Shown: positions 45,880 through 57,769 of the stretch, in pieces | Numbering within the stretch: position 1 is the stretch's first letter | How the letters are laid out: every line of letters starts with the position of its first letter | Notes under the pieces: generated by a model | Databases searched by the model: none | Told to the model about the DNA's origin: nothing | Seen by the model: the letters and a program-made list of their open reading frames with translations, nothing else | NCBI GenBank assembly: GCA_950295325.1 | Contig: OX485809.1 | Span: forward strand, 8,680,001 to 8,744,000 | Length of the DNA stretch: 64,000 nucleotides | Source: Polytrichum commune | Taxonomy: Eukaryota; Streptophyta; Polytrichopsida; Polytrichales; Polytrichaceae | Direction of reading: 5' to 3' | Program-made: the position numbers and the translations under genes

Positions 45880-47105
45880 AGGTAAGCGGGACCACGACAC
45901 CGTTTATGGTATTTAGTGTCACTAACTCTTGGGAGGTATGCTAATTCTAGTGTAATTTCTTACCAAGTAAAGATGTTGTTGTCACATAGAAAAGATGTTG
46001 TTGTCGAATAGGTCTTATTTGTATCATAATTTAGATTTTATATATGAAGTGGAGCCATTTATCACACTAAATTGAAAAGCTTAGTATAAATACATGGTCC
46101 ATATTCTAACTTGCCATTAGTACATGTACATTTATTTTTCTCTATAATCTTCATGTATGTAGGGAGTTTAATTTCATAGCGACCCATGCACATCATTTAG
46201 GTTTTTGATGAAGAGTCCACCTCCAGGTAAAAACTCTTCTAACATCTTCATACATAGGATGTAAGTCATGATAATCCAACCCTAGAACACATGTCCTTGA
46301 AGCTAAGGCAATAAATGACAATAGATGATTCAAGTAAATTGGATGAAGCAAGCACATCTATTGTCATCTTTACCTCTGAACTTTGGCCCACTTCAGTACA
46401 TTGTTTTTTACTTCAAAGTTCTTGATGGTGTTTTTAAGTGTACAAATTGGAAAAAAAAAATAAACATTACCTCTCCCTTATGTATACTATGTACACCAAT
46501 GCCTCAAATAACATTCTTGAACTACACTCACATTAGAATGTACATGGTATGAAGAATCTACTCATTGGGAATTTTAATCTTAAGTTAATGTTTTGAAAGA
46601 ATCGAAGTCATTCCTACAACCAAAATGAAATGGAAAAAATTATCCTATCGGGTGTCTCCGAGAAGGAACCATCGTAAAGGAAGGGGGAGCCGGGGGTGAG
46701 GGGTGTGGGGCATGATAACTTCCACTATAGGTGAGAGAAAACAGCTTAAATTTTAAGGTGTATGCACCTCAAATGTGACACTTACAAGACAAGTTTAGCA
46801 ACTTCTTGCCAAGTGAAATTGAGCACCAAGATTTTGACACATGTCAAAAATGAGGGGTCTTAACCTTAACACTTACTACAATCATATGCAACAACACCGT
46901 TCATGGTATTTAATTGGGAGTTATGGATTACCAATGTAAATTCTTACCAAGTAAAGATGTTCTTGTTATATAGTGTTCAAACAACCAATTTGACTTTTTA
47001 TTTATCAAAAAATGAGATCCATAGTGAAAAGTTATAGCACAATAACTTCAAGTAATAAGTGACATTAAATACCATAAACGGTATAGTGGTCCCGCTTACC
47101 TGCCT
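45880..47105. mobile_element. 1.2-kb TIR element, family C ends
   Basis: The left end GGTAAGCGGGACCACGACAC then CGTTTATGGTATTTAGTGTC is mirrored at 47055-47100 (GACATTAAATACCATAAACG, GTATAGTGGTCCCGCTTACC), an inverted repeat of about 42 bp with few mismatches. The flanks allow a TA duplication. No transposase is visible inside; only short frames. The sequence GACCACTACACCGTTTT just left of it (45859-45875) is a partial extra copy of the terminus. Confidence 0.72.
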
Positions 47106-47826
47106 AATTAGACATGTGTTGCACCAACCTCTAAAGCAAACACCCTTATCATTTTCTAATATAAGGTGAATGCACACATGTTATGGATGTTTTTAGCATT
47201 TCACCATATATAGAAGTTTTGTTTTAAAAACATATCAAATGAGCACATGAGCATTCACACATGAGAAATCTCATAATTGATGTTGTTGTATTTGGAGACA
47301 AAGTCAATTTTCTGTGCATTTTCTTGAGTGAAAGTCATAGATGATTTATACTGAGTTTCATTAAGTGCATTTCCATACGTCAGATCCAGGTCACACATGG
47401 TCCCAAGTCCTAAGGCTCAATTCACTTGAGGTCTATCTATGCAATCTCAACCGTTGAGGGCATGGAAGTTGGGACTTACCACTTCACATGGGGTCCCAAG
47501 TCCTAAGTCCCAAGTATGACATGGATGCCTTCATGTAATTGGCCCAGCCTTAGAACCAATGAACGGAGACAATCAACACTAGTTACAGATGCACCAGTTA
47601 AGTTTGAGAAGTAACAGGTTCTTGTTCCAAGACTCCAGAAAATTAATTAATCATTATTTAGGGATCTATGGAATACATTTCAAATTACTAAAGAAAAACC
47701 AAACGATCACAACATGTAACCGGTTGGACTTGGAAACACTAGGGTTTTGACCGATCATGTCCTAAAATTTCCATAGACACTGCTTAGAATTAACTCATTA
47801 GTTTAACCCCCAATTTGGTTTACAAC
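47106..47826. other. no recognisable gene
   Basis: Contains a local direct repeat of GGTCCCAAGTCCTAAG (about 47399 and 47502). Nothing codes. Confidence 0.4.
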
Positions 47827-47829
47827 TTA

Positions 47830-48158
47830 AGGAGCCGATTGGGTGTCATGCGATTGTGTTGGAATTTGTTTTCCCTCAGCATTCTACTGGAAAATTTGAT
47901 ACTCTTGGCCAAGATATGATAGCCCACCCACACAACTGGTGTGGGCCACCAGTGAACGGTTTCTACAAGCAAGGGCCACTTTTAGAGTTGGTTTAACTAG
48001 TGAGAGCCATTGGATGCAACCAATGTTGGTACTCCCTGTTCACTAGTGACCCGCACCAGTAAGTGTGGGTGGGCTATGAATGAAAAGTTGAACAATTTCG
48101 GAATGTGTGTGGGAACCTGTAAATGCACGGAATTCCAGATTAACAGCCAAACCGGACT
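47830..48158. mobile_element. Tourist-like MITE, 329 bp, TTA target duplication
   Basis: The outer ends AGGAGCCGATTGGGTGTCAT and its imperfect complement (CAGCCAAACCGGACT) are flanked by TTA (47827-47829, 48159-48161). An inner, better-conserved inverted pair, ATAGCCCACCCACAC facing GTGTGGGTGGGCTAT, lies at 47919-47933 and 48063-48077. The layout suits a PIF/Harbinger MITE. Confidence 0.7.
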
Positions 48159-48557
48159 TTAGAGGGGAAATAGCTTGTTTGTTTTAGTTAGGTTAGGGGA
48201 ACTTAGGGTAGCTTAGTTGTTTTAGAAAGTAAGTCTTTGTACATCCGTCCGGCGCAATAAAATGGTTAAAACAGACTCTTTAGCCAGGCCGGAACTGGAC
48301 CGAAAATACCATTAGATAACTGCCAGTTCCGGAGTGGCCGGAATGATGGCTGTTGTACAGAAACAAAACGGTTACCACAAACGGTTATGAAGCCGGACTG
48401 AAGGAGGAAGGAGGCACTTAAGGAAGTCAACCGCCCCCTTAGAGCCATTTGCGCTGTGCGGTATTGCAGAGAGAAAGAGTGGTGAGGAATTCTTTTCGAA
48501 TCATCAGCAGTTGAATTGCTGGGATTCTGTTTTGGGACGGATAGGGTTTGTCGCACG

Positions 48558-50577
48558 ATGCCGGAGGTTAGGGAGGAAGATGAGGTCTTCCCGATTCCAC
48601 TTAGGAATGTAGTGCCCGCCATTCCAAAGCGGGAGTCGGAGATGAGAGAATTAATCGAAGACCTCTCCTGGATGGGATGCGAAGGTCTCCTTGCAAAACC
48701 CTGGAACCTACAGAACGAGGCGATGCTCAGGGAATTTTTGATCGAGAGAGGGAATCAGTGGGAGAGGACAATGAGGCAGGAGCCGGAACAGTGGACCGTA
48801 GAAGTGTGGGCGGATGTTTATGGGTTCGCACCGAAGAAGGGAGAAGGGTGGGCAAGCTGGAAGGACACTTACTTCGTAAGAAAATTCAGAGCAGAGCATG
48901 ATCCGAAGGATGGGTTCTATCCGGTAGATTGCAGAAATCCTAGGGAGCGTAGGGTAATAGAATTTCTCCTCCCAATCCTCTACCCAGAGAAGCCCAAGAG
49001 GTTGAGTGTTACAATGGCCAACACCATCTTCGGGGCACTGTCCAGAACACGGGCGATCAATTGGGGGCGACTCATCCAAGCATTGGTGGAGAAATCGATC
49101 CCCCACATCGCCAAGAAACCCTCTCCTCTCTCCTCGTACATTCTCCACCTCTACCAGCGGAATGGGTGCATCAACGAGGCGGAGGAGGATGCCTTAACAA
49201 TTGCAGAAGACGATGTCGCCTACAAGCTGGGACCGGAGATCGATCCAACGGAGGCGGGAACAGAGGAGTTGTTGAGTGACCTCACCGTCCCTGAGCCGCC
49301 TCCTGCTGCACCCACCCCCGATTCAAGGAAGACAGCTGCTCCTCAGCCCCGAGACGAGGCAGGCCCAAATTAGGGGACTGCACTGGAGGGACATCGACTT
49401 GTCCTCCTTCGAGTATCTGCAAACCCCCTTCAAGCGAGTCCGGGATGAGCTGACCAACCTTCAGAATCAGTATTTTAGGCTGGAGCACATCACCCGCGGC
49501 GTAAGCAGGGTGATGGACAACTACGAGCCCGAAAACATTCTCCGGGAATTGGCCAAGAAGACAAACCGGTCAAAAGTGGACGCACTGGAGACTGAAAAAG
49601 CTCAATTGGCCGTGCAGGTGGCAACGATGACTTAGGAGCTTGTGCAAAAAAGCGAGGAGATCTACCGCTATCAAGCGGAACATACAGTAGTGCTGAATCG
49701 AGTCCGGAACCTAATCGGACATCCCGGAGAGATTGTCAACAAGGCTCATCTGTATGACAAATTCATGGAAACGGCGGATCCCTCCTCGGCCAGACAGACC
49801 TTGCGGATCATGGTCAAGTACTCGAGGTCGATGAAGGACCTACTGAGGGAAATACAGAAGTTCCTACCCCCGCGCGGAACCCCGAGGCGGATGATAGACC
49901 CAGGCATGCCCGGATCACCCACGGCCAAACTTTACAAAGTGATAGGTGAGGTAGAGTTCGTCCCAACCTCCCAGGCCATTGCCAAGCCCAGCCAAGCCGC
50001 AGGGGCATTGAAGCAGCAAAAATCCGGCAGAGTTCCGGATCGTGAGAAGACTCCAATTCCGGAAAAGACCCAGTTGCCTCCGATTCGAAGAAAGAGTACA
50101 GAGCGCTCGGCGATGTCAGGGCGGGTCCAATCCCCAATGCCGGAAAGGGCTAAGACCCGGGAAAGGGCTAGGACTCCGGAGCGAGCCAAAACCCCGGATC
50201 GCGGGAAGGCCCCTATTGCGTCAGTTTCGCAGCCGCCCACACCCGACTGCATGATTGTGGAACCATGGGGGCACCCACCTCCTCAAGCATTGACGATCCG
50301 GAAGCGAAGGATCGCCCCAATCCCATGTGACCGGAATAGGGAGAGGACGGTGGAAAACAATCATTCAGCACGGCAGGGCTCCAGAAAGAAGAAGAAGAAG
50401 AAGAAGAAGGTGCCTATGAGGAGGTCACCCCCTCTCCTAGCATGCGCAAGATCTTCACCCGACTCCAGGAGGGAGGCTCCTGACTCCAGGTGGAGGGGCG
50501 TCTGGAATCAGTGGGCCAGCAGGCCAGCAGGCCAATCCAAGGTCGGGACGGCGACAAAGAAGCACCGAACCACTTAA
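48558..50577 (+). pseudogene. gag-like ORF of a plant retroelement, one frameshift and one stop
   Basis: The frame from the ATG at 48558 runs to 49373. The adjacent frame then continues (about 49320-50577) with one TAG at 49633-49635, about 670 residues in all. Residues 1-230: YPVDCRNPRERRVIEFLLPI, PEKPKRLSVTMANTIFGALS and PLSSYILHLYQRNGCINEAE, a pattern I associate with uncharacterised retroelement ORFs of plants. The middle part is likely coiled-coil (VRDELTNLQNQYFRLEHI). The C-terminal part is basic and repetitive: PERAKTRERARTPERAKTPD near 50137-50200 and a K8 run from a GAA/AAG microsatellite at 50386-50410. No zinc knuckle, protease or RT is seen. GC content is higher than its surroundings, suggesting it is younger than most elements here. 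The leader 48162-48557 holds an AATAAA (48256) but no clear LTR. Confidence 0.6.
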
Positions 50578-50693
50578 GTCCGGAATAGGATAGCATGTAG
50601 GGACGAGGTAGTTCAAATTTTGTGTCAGCGTAGAAATAGGATATGAGATCCGGAAATCCCGCAAAGGTGCTGTTCTAGGACACTATCTCAGCT

Positions 50694-51856
50694 TGTTGCA
50701 ACCCTTGCTAGTCCCCTTAAAAAACTTGCCAATTTCCATTCCTAGCAAAGGTTACGAGTGCTAACCCTTTGCATACCGCCATGCTAATGGTTAGCTCCTC
50801 CTACCCTGGACCTTATAGTTCATAGGAGGGAACCAACCCTCCTATTTTGCTTTCGGGATTCACCCCTTAATCGGTAACCCATTCCTAGATGTGGACTTCC
50901 ATCCATGGAAGTCCAATCCCATGTTGATCATCGCATTGCCGGAGCAACACTACAACAACCCGAACCATACTAGGCAACTATGGCCTCACATTGGGCCAAT
51001 GCCCATGGAGGCCGTGCCGTTCGGCCTCGGGTGGGTGAGGCCACACCACCTCACCCATATAAGCCTCTAGGACTCTACGCAGGGCCCCTACCCCACCGTC
51101 AAGAGACCTCTTGTCTCTCTACCAAGAGTTGGGGCCAAGTAGACATATTCCCTTAGTTGTTGGGCCTAGAAGCCCCCAGCAGCTTTAGACCATCATAACT
51201 TCCTTGTATGATGTCTGATGCTAACAAGCGACCACTCCATCTTCATCTACGCTTCACGTAGATGCTGATGGACTCCTCACTTGCCCCATTCACGCAAGTA
51301 TTAAGGAAGTTATTCCTGTTTGAACCTTGGCAGTCCCGGGAATCACACCCAGGCACTGCTGTACCAGGGCGCTGTCCCGGGACAACGCCCCACTCAAATG
51401 GCCATAACTCCTAGCTCACACCTCCGATTGAGGTGTTCTTGAGCATTCTAGAATCAAAACGCCATGAGCTACGCATAGCTCATGGCCTTACCCTCATGCC
51501 TCCTAGTCTCCGTGGGTGGGAGTCGTTCCCAACACCCGGGGCCCTCACCCACACTAGGATCACTTGGGCCCTCTCACCAACGGCGCCACAAGTCCCGGGT
51601 GTCACTCCGGGGTCCCCCTTGTGCCCATGGTGTTTTGGGCACTCCTCATGGAGAGGTGCGCCACACAACTAGGGTTTTTCACCACGGCCAACTGCGTTGC
51701 CACTTTAGTTAGGGATAGGAGCCACTATTTAAGATGTTGTGAAGTTGGAGAAGGTATCTTCTTCTCTCTTGTTGTTGTTTTGTGCTTTCTACTCAATAAA
51801 ACTCTGATTCTCTAAAGCCCTGGTGTGTTTGTGCACAAATAGTCCGGAGAATGTCA
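50694..51856 (+). mobile_element. probable long LTR (about 1.16 kb)
   Basis: Starts TGTTGCAACCCTTGCTAG, carries a TATTTAAG box near 51725 and AATAAA at 51795-51800, ends ATGTCA, and is followed by GTATCAGAG (51859-51867), which matches the core of the tRNA-Met primer binding site. This is a promoter, polyA signal and primer site in the right order. No second LTR was found, and the short frames inside (around 51433-51815) are not genes. Confidence 0.5.
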
Positions 51857-51932
51857 AAGTATCAGAGAGAATAGAAGGCTTAGGAAGCCAGGACAGAACA
51901 AGGGGGAAAGGCCCGGATGGATTCCGACTACC

Positions 51933-52720
51933 GGATTGGGTTGATCACTTTTGAGGTGTAGTGGGAGTGAAGCCTCGCTATTTCGTTTGCATGTATAACT
52001 TCTATGTAGGAAAACCACTGTTAAGACTAGGTAAGGTTGCGAGGGGTACTCAAACTTACGCCATCCGACCTTCTGATGAGGTCCCACAGTACATGGGAGG
52101 GGTAGTACAGAAAGCGATACGGGTCGCTCAATTATCCCAGATTTATTAGACCCCAATCACCTGTAGCTGGAATGGTCTGTCGGAAGAGGGAGAAAAACCA
52201 GATAGGTTAAGATGCTGGATCGGGTTGATCACTTCTGAGGTGTAGTGGGAGTGAAACCTCGTTGGTTCGTTTGCCTGTATAATTTCTATGTGGGAAAACC
52301 GCTGCTAGGACTGGGTAAGGTTGCGAGGGGTACTCGAACTTACGCCATCCGACCTTCTGATGAGGTCCCATAGTACCTGGGAGGGGTAGTACGGAGAGCG
52401 GTACGGGTCGCTTAGTTATCCCATATTTATTAGACCCCAGTCACCTGTAGCCGGAATGGTCTGTCGGAAGAGGGAGAAAAACCAGATAGGTTAGGATGTT
52501 GGATCGGGTTGATCACTTCTGAGGTGTAGTGGGAGTGAAACCTCGTTGGTTCGTTTGCCTGTATAACTTCTATGTGGGAAAACCGCTGTTAGGACTAGGT
52601 AAGGTTGCGAGGGGTACTCGAACTTACGCCATCCGACCTTCTGATGAGGTCCCACAGTACCTGGGAGGGGTAGTTTGAAGAGCGGTACGGGTCACCCAGT
52701 TATCCCATATTTATAGACCT
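51933..52720 (+). repeat. tandem repeat, period 284 bp, about 2.8 copies
   Basis: Units start at 51933, 52217 and 52501 with GGAT(T/C)GGGTTGATCACTT. Spacing is exactly 284 bp both times and units are highly similar. 284 is not a multiple of three, and the 62-codon frame of unit 1 does not stay open through the others, so the array is non-coding. It sits just inside the putative LTR element, as subrepeats in untranslated regions of gypsy elements often do. Confidence 0.9.
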
Positions 52721-55121
52721 TGGGCAGATTTAGATCAATTTTTTGTTGTAGTTCCAAGCATACATTACGGATTCTCTGTGTGACCTGCCAGGCCGGATTA
52801 AGTTGATCCGGACTTGTTGTGAGGGGATACCAGAACGTGGCCACAGTGGGGCATCTTTCTCAGATGAGCCAAATCACCATCGGAGGTAGGAATTGAGGAG
52901 GTAGGAGTAGGAGTAAGTCTTAGCTTTAGTGGTTCATCTGGAAGGTAAGTCCCGGAAGTGAGGATTTCCAAGTAACCATCCGGAAACGGAAAGGCCATTC
53001 CGCCCGGTGGTTGATTTTCAAACAAGGAAGGAGAGGAGCTACCATCTTACACTTCACAAGGTCACTGGAACAATACTCGGATCATCCGGACAACCGGATT
53101 AAGCACTAAAAATGCTTAACCGGATCCTTTTGTCGATCTCGTGTTCCGACAATGTGGCATTCAAAACTACCGACAACACTGACCCAAACAACCAAGATGT
53201 AAAGAAAATTACACATGCATATTTAAAAACTTTTGGAAATGATAATTTATTCCCATTCACATTTTGTCATCCAACTTAGGTATGTTGTTGTTGTTTGAAT
53301 CATCTATCATGTTCTTCATCTTCTATTTGACCAACTATACATTTTCGAATGTGAGTTACGTTAGCAAATGTATGATTCGGAAACTTCAGCAATAATTTGC
53401 AAGATTGACAACCAAGTTCTCCTAGATTTAGTATGATTGTCATAAGTGTGTGTTTGAAGATTCTTTAAAGGAATATATAGGCCCTCCCATCTGTGTTCAT
53501 TATTGAAGGTGGAGTGGTTAAAGAAGTTTGAAGAGGCAGTCTAATCTCTACTAAACATATGCCTTTATGGATTTTGTTTTTTTGATCCTTGCCTAATCAC
53601 ATACCAAAAAGCCAAAGCCAAATTCAATAACCTTTATGTGCTTTACTATTATGCAGGTAGGTTTAATTTATCACTTGAGTATGTGGACTTCAAAATTCTA
53701 AAATGTGGCTATCTGCCAGTGATTTGCGATTCTAGAAATAGGAATTAAAATATATATTGATTATTCCATGGCTTTGTGGATGAAATAACCAAGAACATAC
53801 CTAAAATTTATAAAAATTAGATGAGATTGCCCATTTTTAGATGAATGTGTAAAAAAATTGGATGAAACTTTGTATACTCATCCATATGTGGTTTCATCAT
53901 TGTAACAGTCGTAGCCAATGCATTTCTCTTCAAAACTTGACATAAAATTCACTGGTGGAGTTAGGTGAAGAGAAGTTGGAGGAAAAAAAGAAGTATTTAT
54001 GTAGGTGGAGTTATTACTACCAACATGTATTTTTGACAAAGTATTTGCAAGTTTTTGACATTTGACACGCAAACTCTTGCACCTCAAAAAAAAAGCACAC
54101 CCACAATTTAGAATCTGACGTGTAGTGTGACTTGTGAAAAAAGTCTCCACACATCAATTGACACTTTAGAAATGGAAATGACACGTACTATTATGCATGT
54201 GACATTGAAGTGACGCTTTAGAGAAACCATAGCTGTCAATTGACATTCATTTTTGTTTTTGAGAATGTCACTTGACACTTTGGATTTAAAGATGAACGTC
54301 AAGTGAAATTTGTCAAACATACACAAGGATTACTACATACTACACAACGGTTTTGGGATGGTCCAAATTTTGGCTTTTAATAGAAAAATCCAAAAGTGTT
54401 GAAGGAGTCAAGTCCTGCCTGTGCAAACTACACATTAAATAGTGGAATATACTCTGCATTATTCTATAAATAATGTACAATGACATGTAATATATTCCTA
54501 CTAGCAATTTTTTGTTGCCCATGCAAGTTACAGACCAACCTGTTGCATATCCAATAGAACAAATACTCTTTCTTCTATTTGTTGTGGGTTCCTAAATAAT
54601 GTGCCATCATATAAGGGTTGTGTGTTATGATTTAGTTACATGTATATGATTAACAATGACATATGTTTGGTAAAATGAAGTGGTTCAATAAAACAATTGT
54701 TGCTTGCATAAGTCATTCCGCCAACACCATTTTTTGGCAACCACTCCTTGCACATGGTCATCAATCCTTGCAAACAAATGTTGCTATTGTCAAAGTGGAC
54801 AATATCTTTACAAACTATATATTAAGATCACTTGTCATGCCTTGAAGCCACCACTAGTTGACGTGAATAGTGAGTTTTGACCTTTTATGGCGGTTAAGTG
54901 TGTGCTTGAGGACTCCATCCTGCATTAAATTATGAAATGTATTGTCTCCAACACCACAGTTATTATAACATTGACACATGTCATTGTTATGATTTAATTA
55001 CAATCATGCCATCTACAGTACAAACAACTACAATCTTTAGACATGTGGTGATTGTTTTGGACTTAGAAGTTGGAGGAGGCAATGAGAAGGATATAGGCTG
55101 AAAGTAAGAGGAAGTTGCACA
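52721..55121. other. no recognisable gene
   Basis: Up to about 53150 there are retroelement-like CCGGAT motifs (GGATTAAGTTGATCCGG, ACCGGATTAAGCACT). Beyond that, AT-rich sequence with motif-free frames. A partial match to the dispersed repeat lies near 53540-53610. Confidence 0.4.
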
Positions 55122-55124
55122 TCT

Positions 55125-55370
55125 CACTAGAAGAAAACTTGTCCATTACAATCGTCTATTTCGGCTTGGCCATTGTGACTCGTGGCGAGAATATGCGTAA
55201 ACAAATCATTTTGGTTGTCAACCGAAGGTTTTTGGTTGTAGTTTTTGGATAATTGACAACCGCAACCCTTTGGTTGACAATGAAAATGATTTGATTATGC
55301 ATTTCCTCGCCATGAGTCACAATGACCAAATCACAAAGGATGGTTGTAATGGACAAGTTTTCTTCTAGTG
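55125..55370. mobile_element. CACTA-type foldback MITE, 246 bp, TCT target duplication
   Basis: The ends CACTAGAAGAAAACTTGTCC and its complement are inverted; the arms extend almost to the centre. Flanks are TCT at 55122-55124 and 55371-55373. The start is one base from the CACTACAAGAAAA terminus typical of plant CACTA (En/Spm) elements, and 3-bp duplications are the rule for that class. Non-coding; transcripts would form a long hairpin. Confidence 0.9.
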
Positions 55371-55373
55371 TCT

Positions 55374-56839
55374 CCACCCCCAGTGAGTGGGTGAGATAAA
55401 ACATAGTCCTAAGTTGGTAGACAATGCATATGAGAGGACTATTGAGTGGATTATAGCGAGATGTTTTGATCTCCTGTGATAGGAGACAATCTTTAACTAG
55501 TATTTACAAAATGTAGCCAGTAAACAATGCATCAAAGATTTGTATATGTGTATTTATGTTGTGCATACTTTAGCGTGTGGAGTTGGTGTGTTGTCACAAA
55601 GAGTGACCTTGTGGAAATGTTGCAAAAATGTATGAGCATAGTCATTGAGAGAGTTGGACTAAACATCTATGTGAGAAAGAAGGCTTGATTCATGAGAATC
55701 AAGTACGCAAGCAAGAAGGAGAGGGAATGGGAACTTGAAGAGCAAGGAATGAATGAGGCTGGGGCGAACCAACCTGTACACTAGTTCTTTGAAAGCAAGG
55801 CTTTAGGCATCTAACAAAGAACGAGTGTATGGATTGGTTCGTCCAAATCAAATGAATGAGCAGGTATGAATTCAGAGGGGAGTGATTTGCAGTTGGGCAT
55901 TTTGGAGTACGATATTCAATTTTTCAAGTTTCATTTTTCAGGTTTCTTAAATTTTAGCCCTTCAATTGAAGGGTTGGTTCGAATCCAAAGACGTCAATCC
56001 AAGAATATAAAAATGAAAGACAAAACTCATATTAAAATTGTGCATGAATTATATGGTACATGTTTTTAGTACAATGTGAAGAATTAAGAATCAACCATCT
56101 AACTCCACTTTTGTAGTGACAATGCCCCACGCTTGTTGGTTTTTGTAATGGGCAAATTGTACTGAAGACTTCAAGTGATGCCTTCATTTTCAATTTGGGG
56201 TTGTGTTTTGAAGGACTATTTTGAGAGAGGTATGTTTTGAAGGGCCAAATCGCGTTTGAAGGCCATTGAAGACTTCAATCTTGAATGCTTGTAGCAACCT
56301 ATCTAAATAGTCTACTCCTTTCCCTCCCATCCAATCACACCTACCGCCACCCACACACCTTTACATTCAATAGTTCGGTGTTTTGACCCACGTGCCAACC
56401 CCGGGAAAGCTTGGCAAAAAGCTTCCAAATAGACTAGGCCCACTCCGCGGGTTGGGTAGAAAGGGAACCACATCAAATCCAATCTCAACGGAAATCGGCT
56501 CTTTTGTTGCACTTGTGTGTATCTCATAGATTAGGATATTCTTCACTCAAGAGAAAGAGGGTAGGGTCCAAAGGTAAGATCACATAAAACACATTACAAG
56601 GTCAATATTCTCAATATCTTTTCAAAAATCATCATGGAAAAGAAAAGTTGTGGTTTAGCATGAATGGCAACACAATCACATGCTCAATCAATGAAAGAAC
56701 TTCTTCCAAGAAACACATATTCGAGTAAAGTTGGACCAAAGCCTAGTCCTCAACAATGATCACATGTTGGCGTCCGTGAGGTCAAGTCACCTCTTGTGAT
56801 GATGACAATGAAGATGTGAAGTATATACCCAAAAACATC
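55374..56839. other. no recognisable gene
   Basis: Short frames at 55866-56069 and 56312-56527 have no motif. Nothing supported. Confidence 0.4.
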
Positions 56840-56847
56840 ACATGACC

Positions 56848-57258
56848 CACTGGGAGGTCACTCCATTGTCAAGTTGAAAACCACGTGCGAACAAAGTTTG
56901 CTACCCCTATATTATATGCCATAGATAATTTTTAAATTTATGATAATTTTTCTATATATACATATCCATTGATAATATCTTTTGTATATTTTTTTGAAAT
57001 TTTTAGTCATCTCCATTTTTTCTAGTAATTTTTTTGGTTCAATTTTGCGTCATTCCAGTTAGAAACGGTATGTTTTCTAGAAGAAAAAAATTTATCAATT
57101 TTGGTTATCAATTTTTACTATGTAATAGATACCATGTATATGTACTCATAAAAAAATTTGATAAAATTTTGACCCATTTTATTGATGCAACTTAAAAAAA
57201 GTAGATTTTTTTTGTTCGCACGTGGTTTTCAACTTGACAATGGAGTGACCTCCCCGTG
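56848..57258. mobile_element. MITE with about 47-bp TIRs, 411 bp, 8-bp TSD ACATGACC
   Basis: The left terminus CACTGGGAGGTCACTCCATT and the right terminus (complement CACGGGGAGGTCACTCCATT) match for about 47 bp with one mismatch, through GTCAAGTTGAAAACCACGTG. Exact duplications ACATGACC lie at 56840-56847 and 57259-57266. The AT-rich interior is non-coding. An 8-bp duplication suggests hAT; the long TIR would also suit a Mutator-like MITE. Confidence 0.9.
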
Positions 57259-57266
57259 ACATGACC

Positions 57267-57769
57267 ACGTCTTGTAAGTCCGATGTTTTACATATGAGTG
57301 AATGGACATGATCAACCCCTGATGAATTGTGAGGTCAATTGTTATTTTGCAGTTGACATGGTGATTGACTATTACCTAGCAATTGACATAGTGGTCAACT
57401 TCTAAGTCGACTATTATTTGTAGTTGACATGCTAGTCGAATGTCAAATTGACTATTATTTTGCTGCTACTTGACACAGTACTCAACATCGTTGTTAACTT
57501 TTAAAAAATTAATTTTCTAACATTAGGTCTTTTTTAATGCAAACTCTTATAGTCTATAATTGTCGTTGATTTTTTTTTGGATTTTTTGGTCTTTTTTTGA
57601 AGTCAACTACTAGTAGTAGTTGTCGCAACCCAAACCCACACTTAGTTTAGAGGCAACATGTTTGTGTGATAATGACAATCGCCAAATAGAAACTAAATGG
57701 AATCGCAAAGCCACAAATGAGTTAGTTTCAATTTATTCACTAACCTAAATGCAACATAACATTATTCAA
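57267..57769. other. no recognisable gene
   Basis: Contains irregular repeats of a TTGACATGGT..TCAACT motif at 57350-57480 and a run of T-tracts. No coding evidence. Confidence 0.4.

Noticed and set aside
51961-52149. 62-codon frame in the first 284-bp repeat unit
   Set aside because: The period is not a multiple of three and later units do not keep the frame open.
51933-52720. Possible CRISPR-like or gene-family array
   Set aside because: Units are long, contiguous and few, without distinct spacers, in a plant genome. It is a simple tandem repeat.
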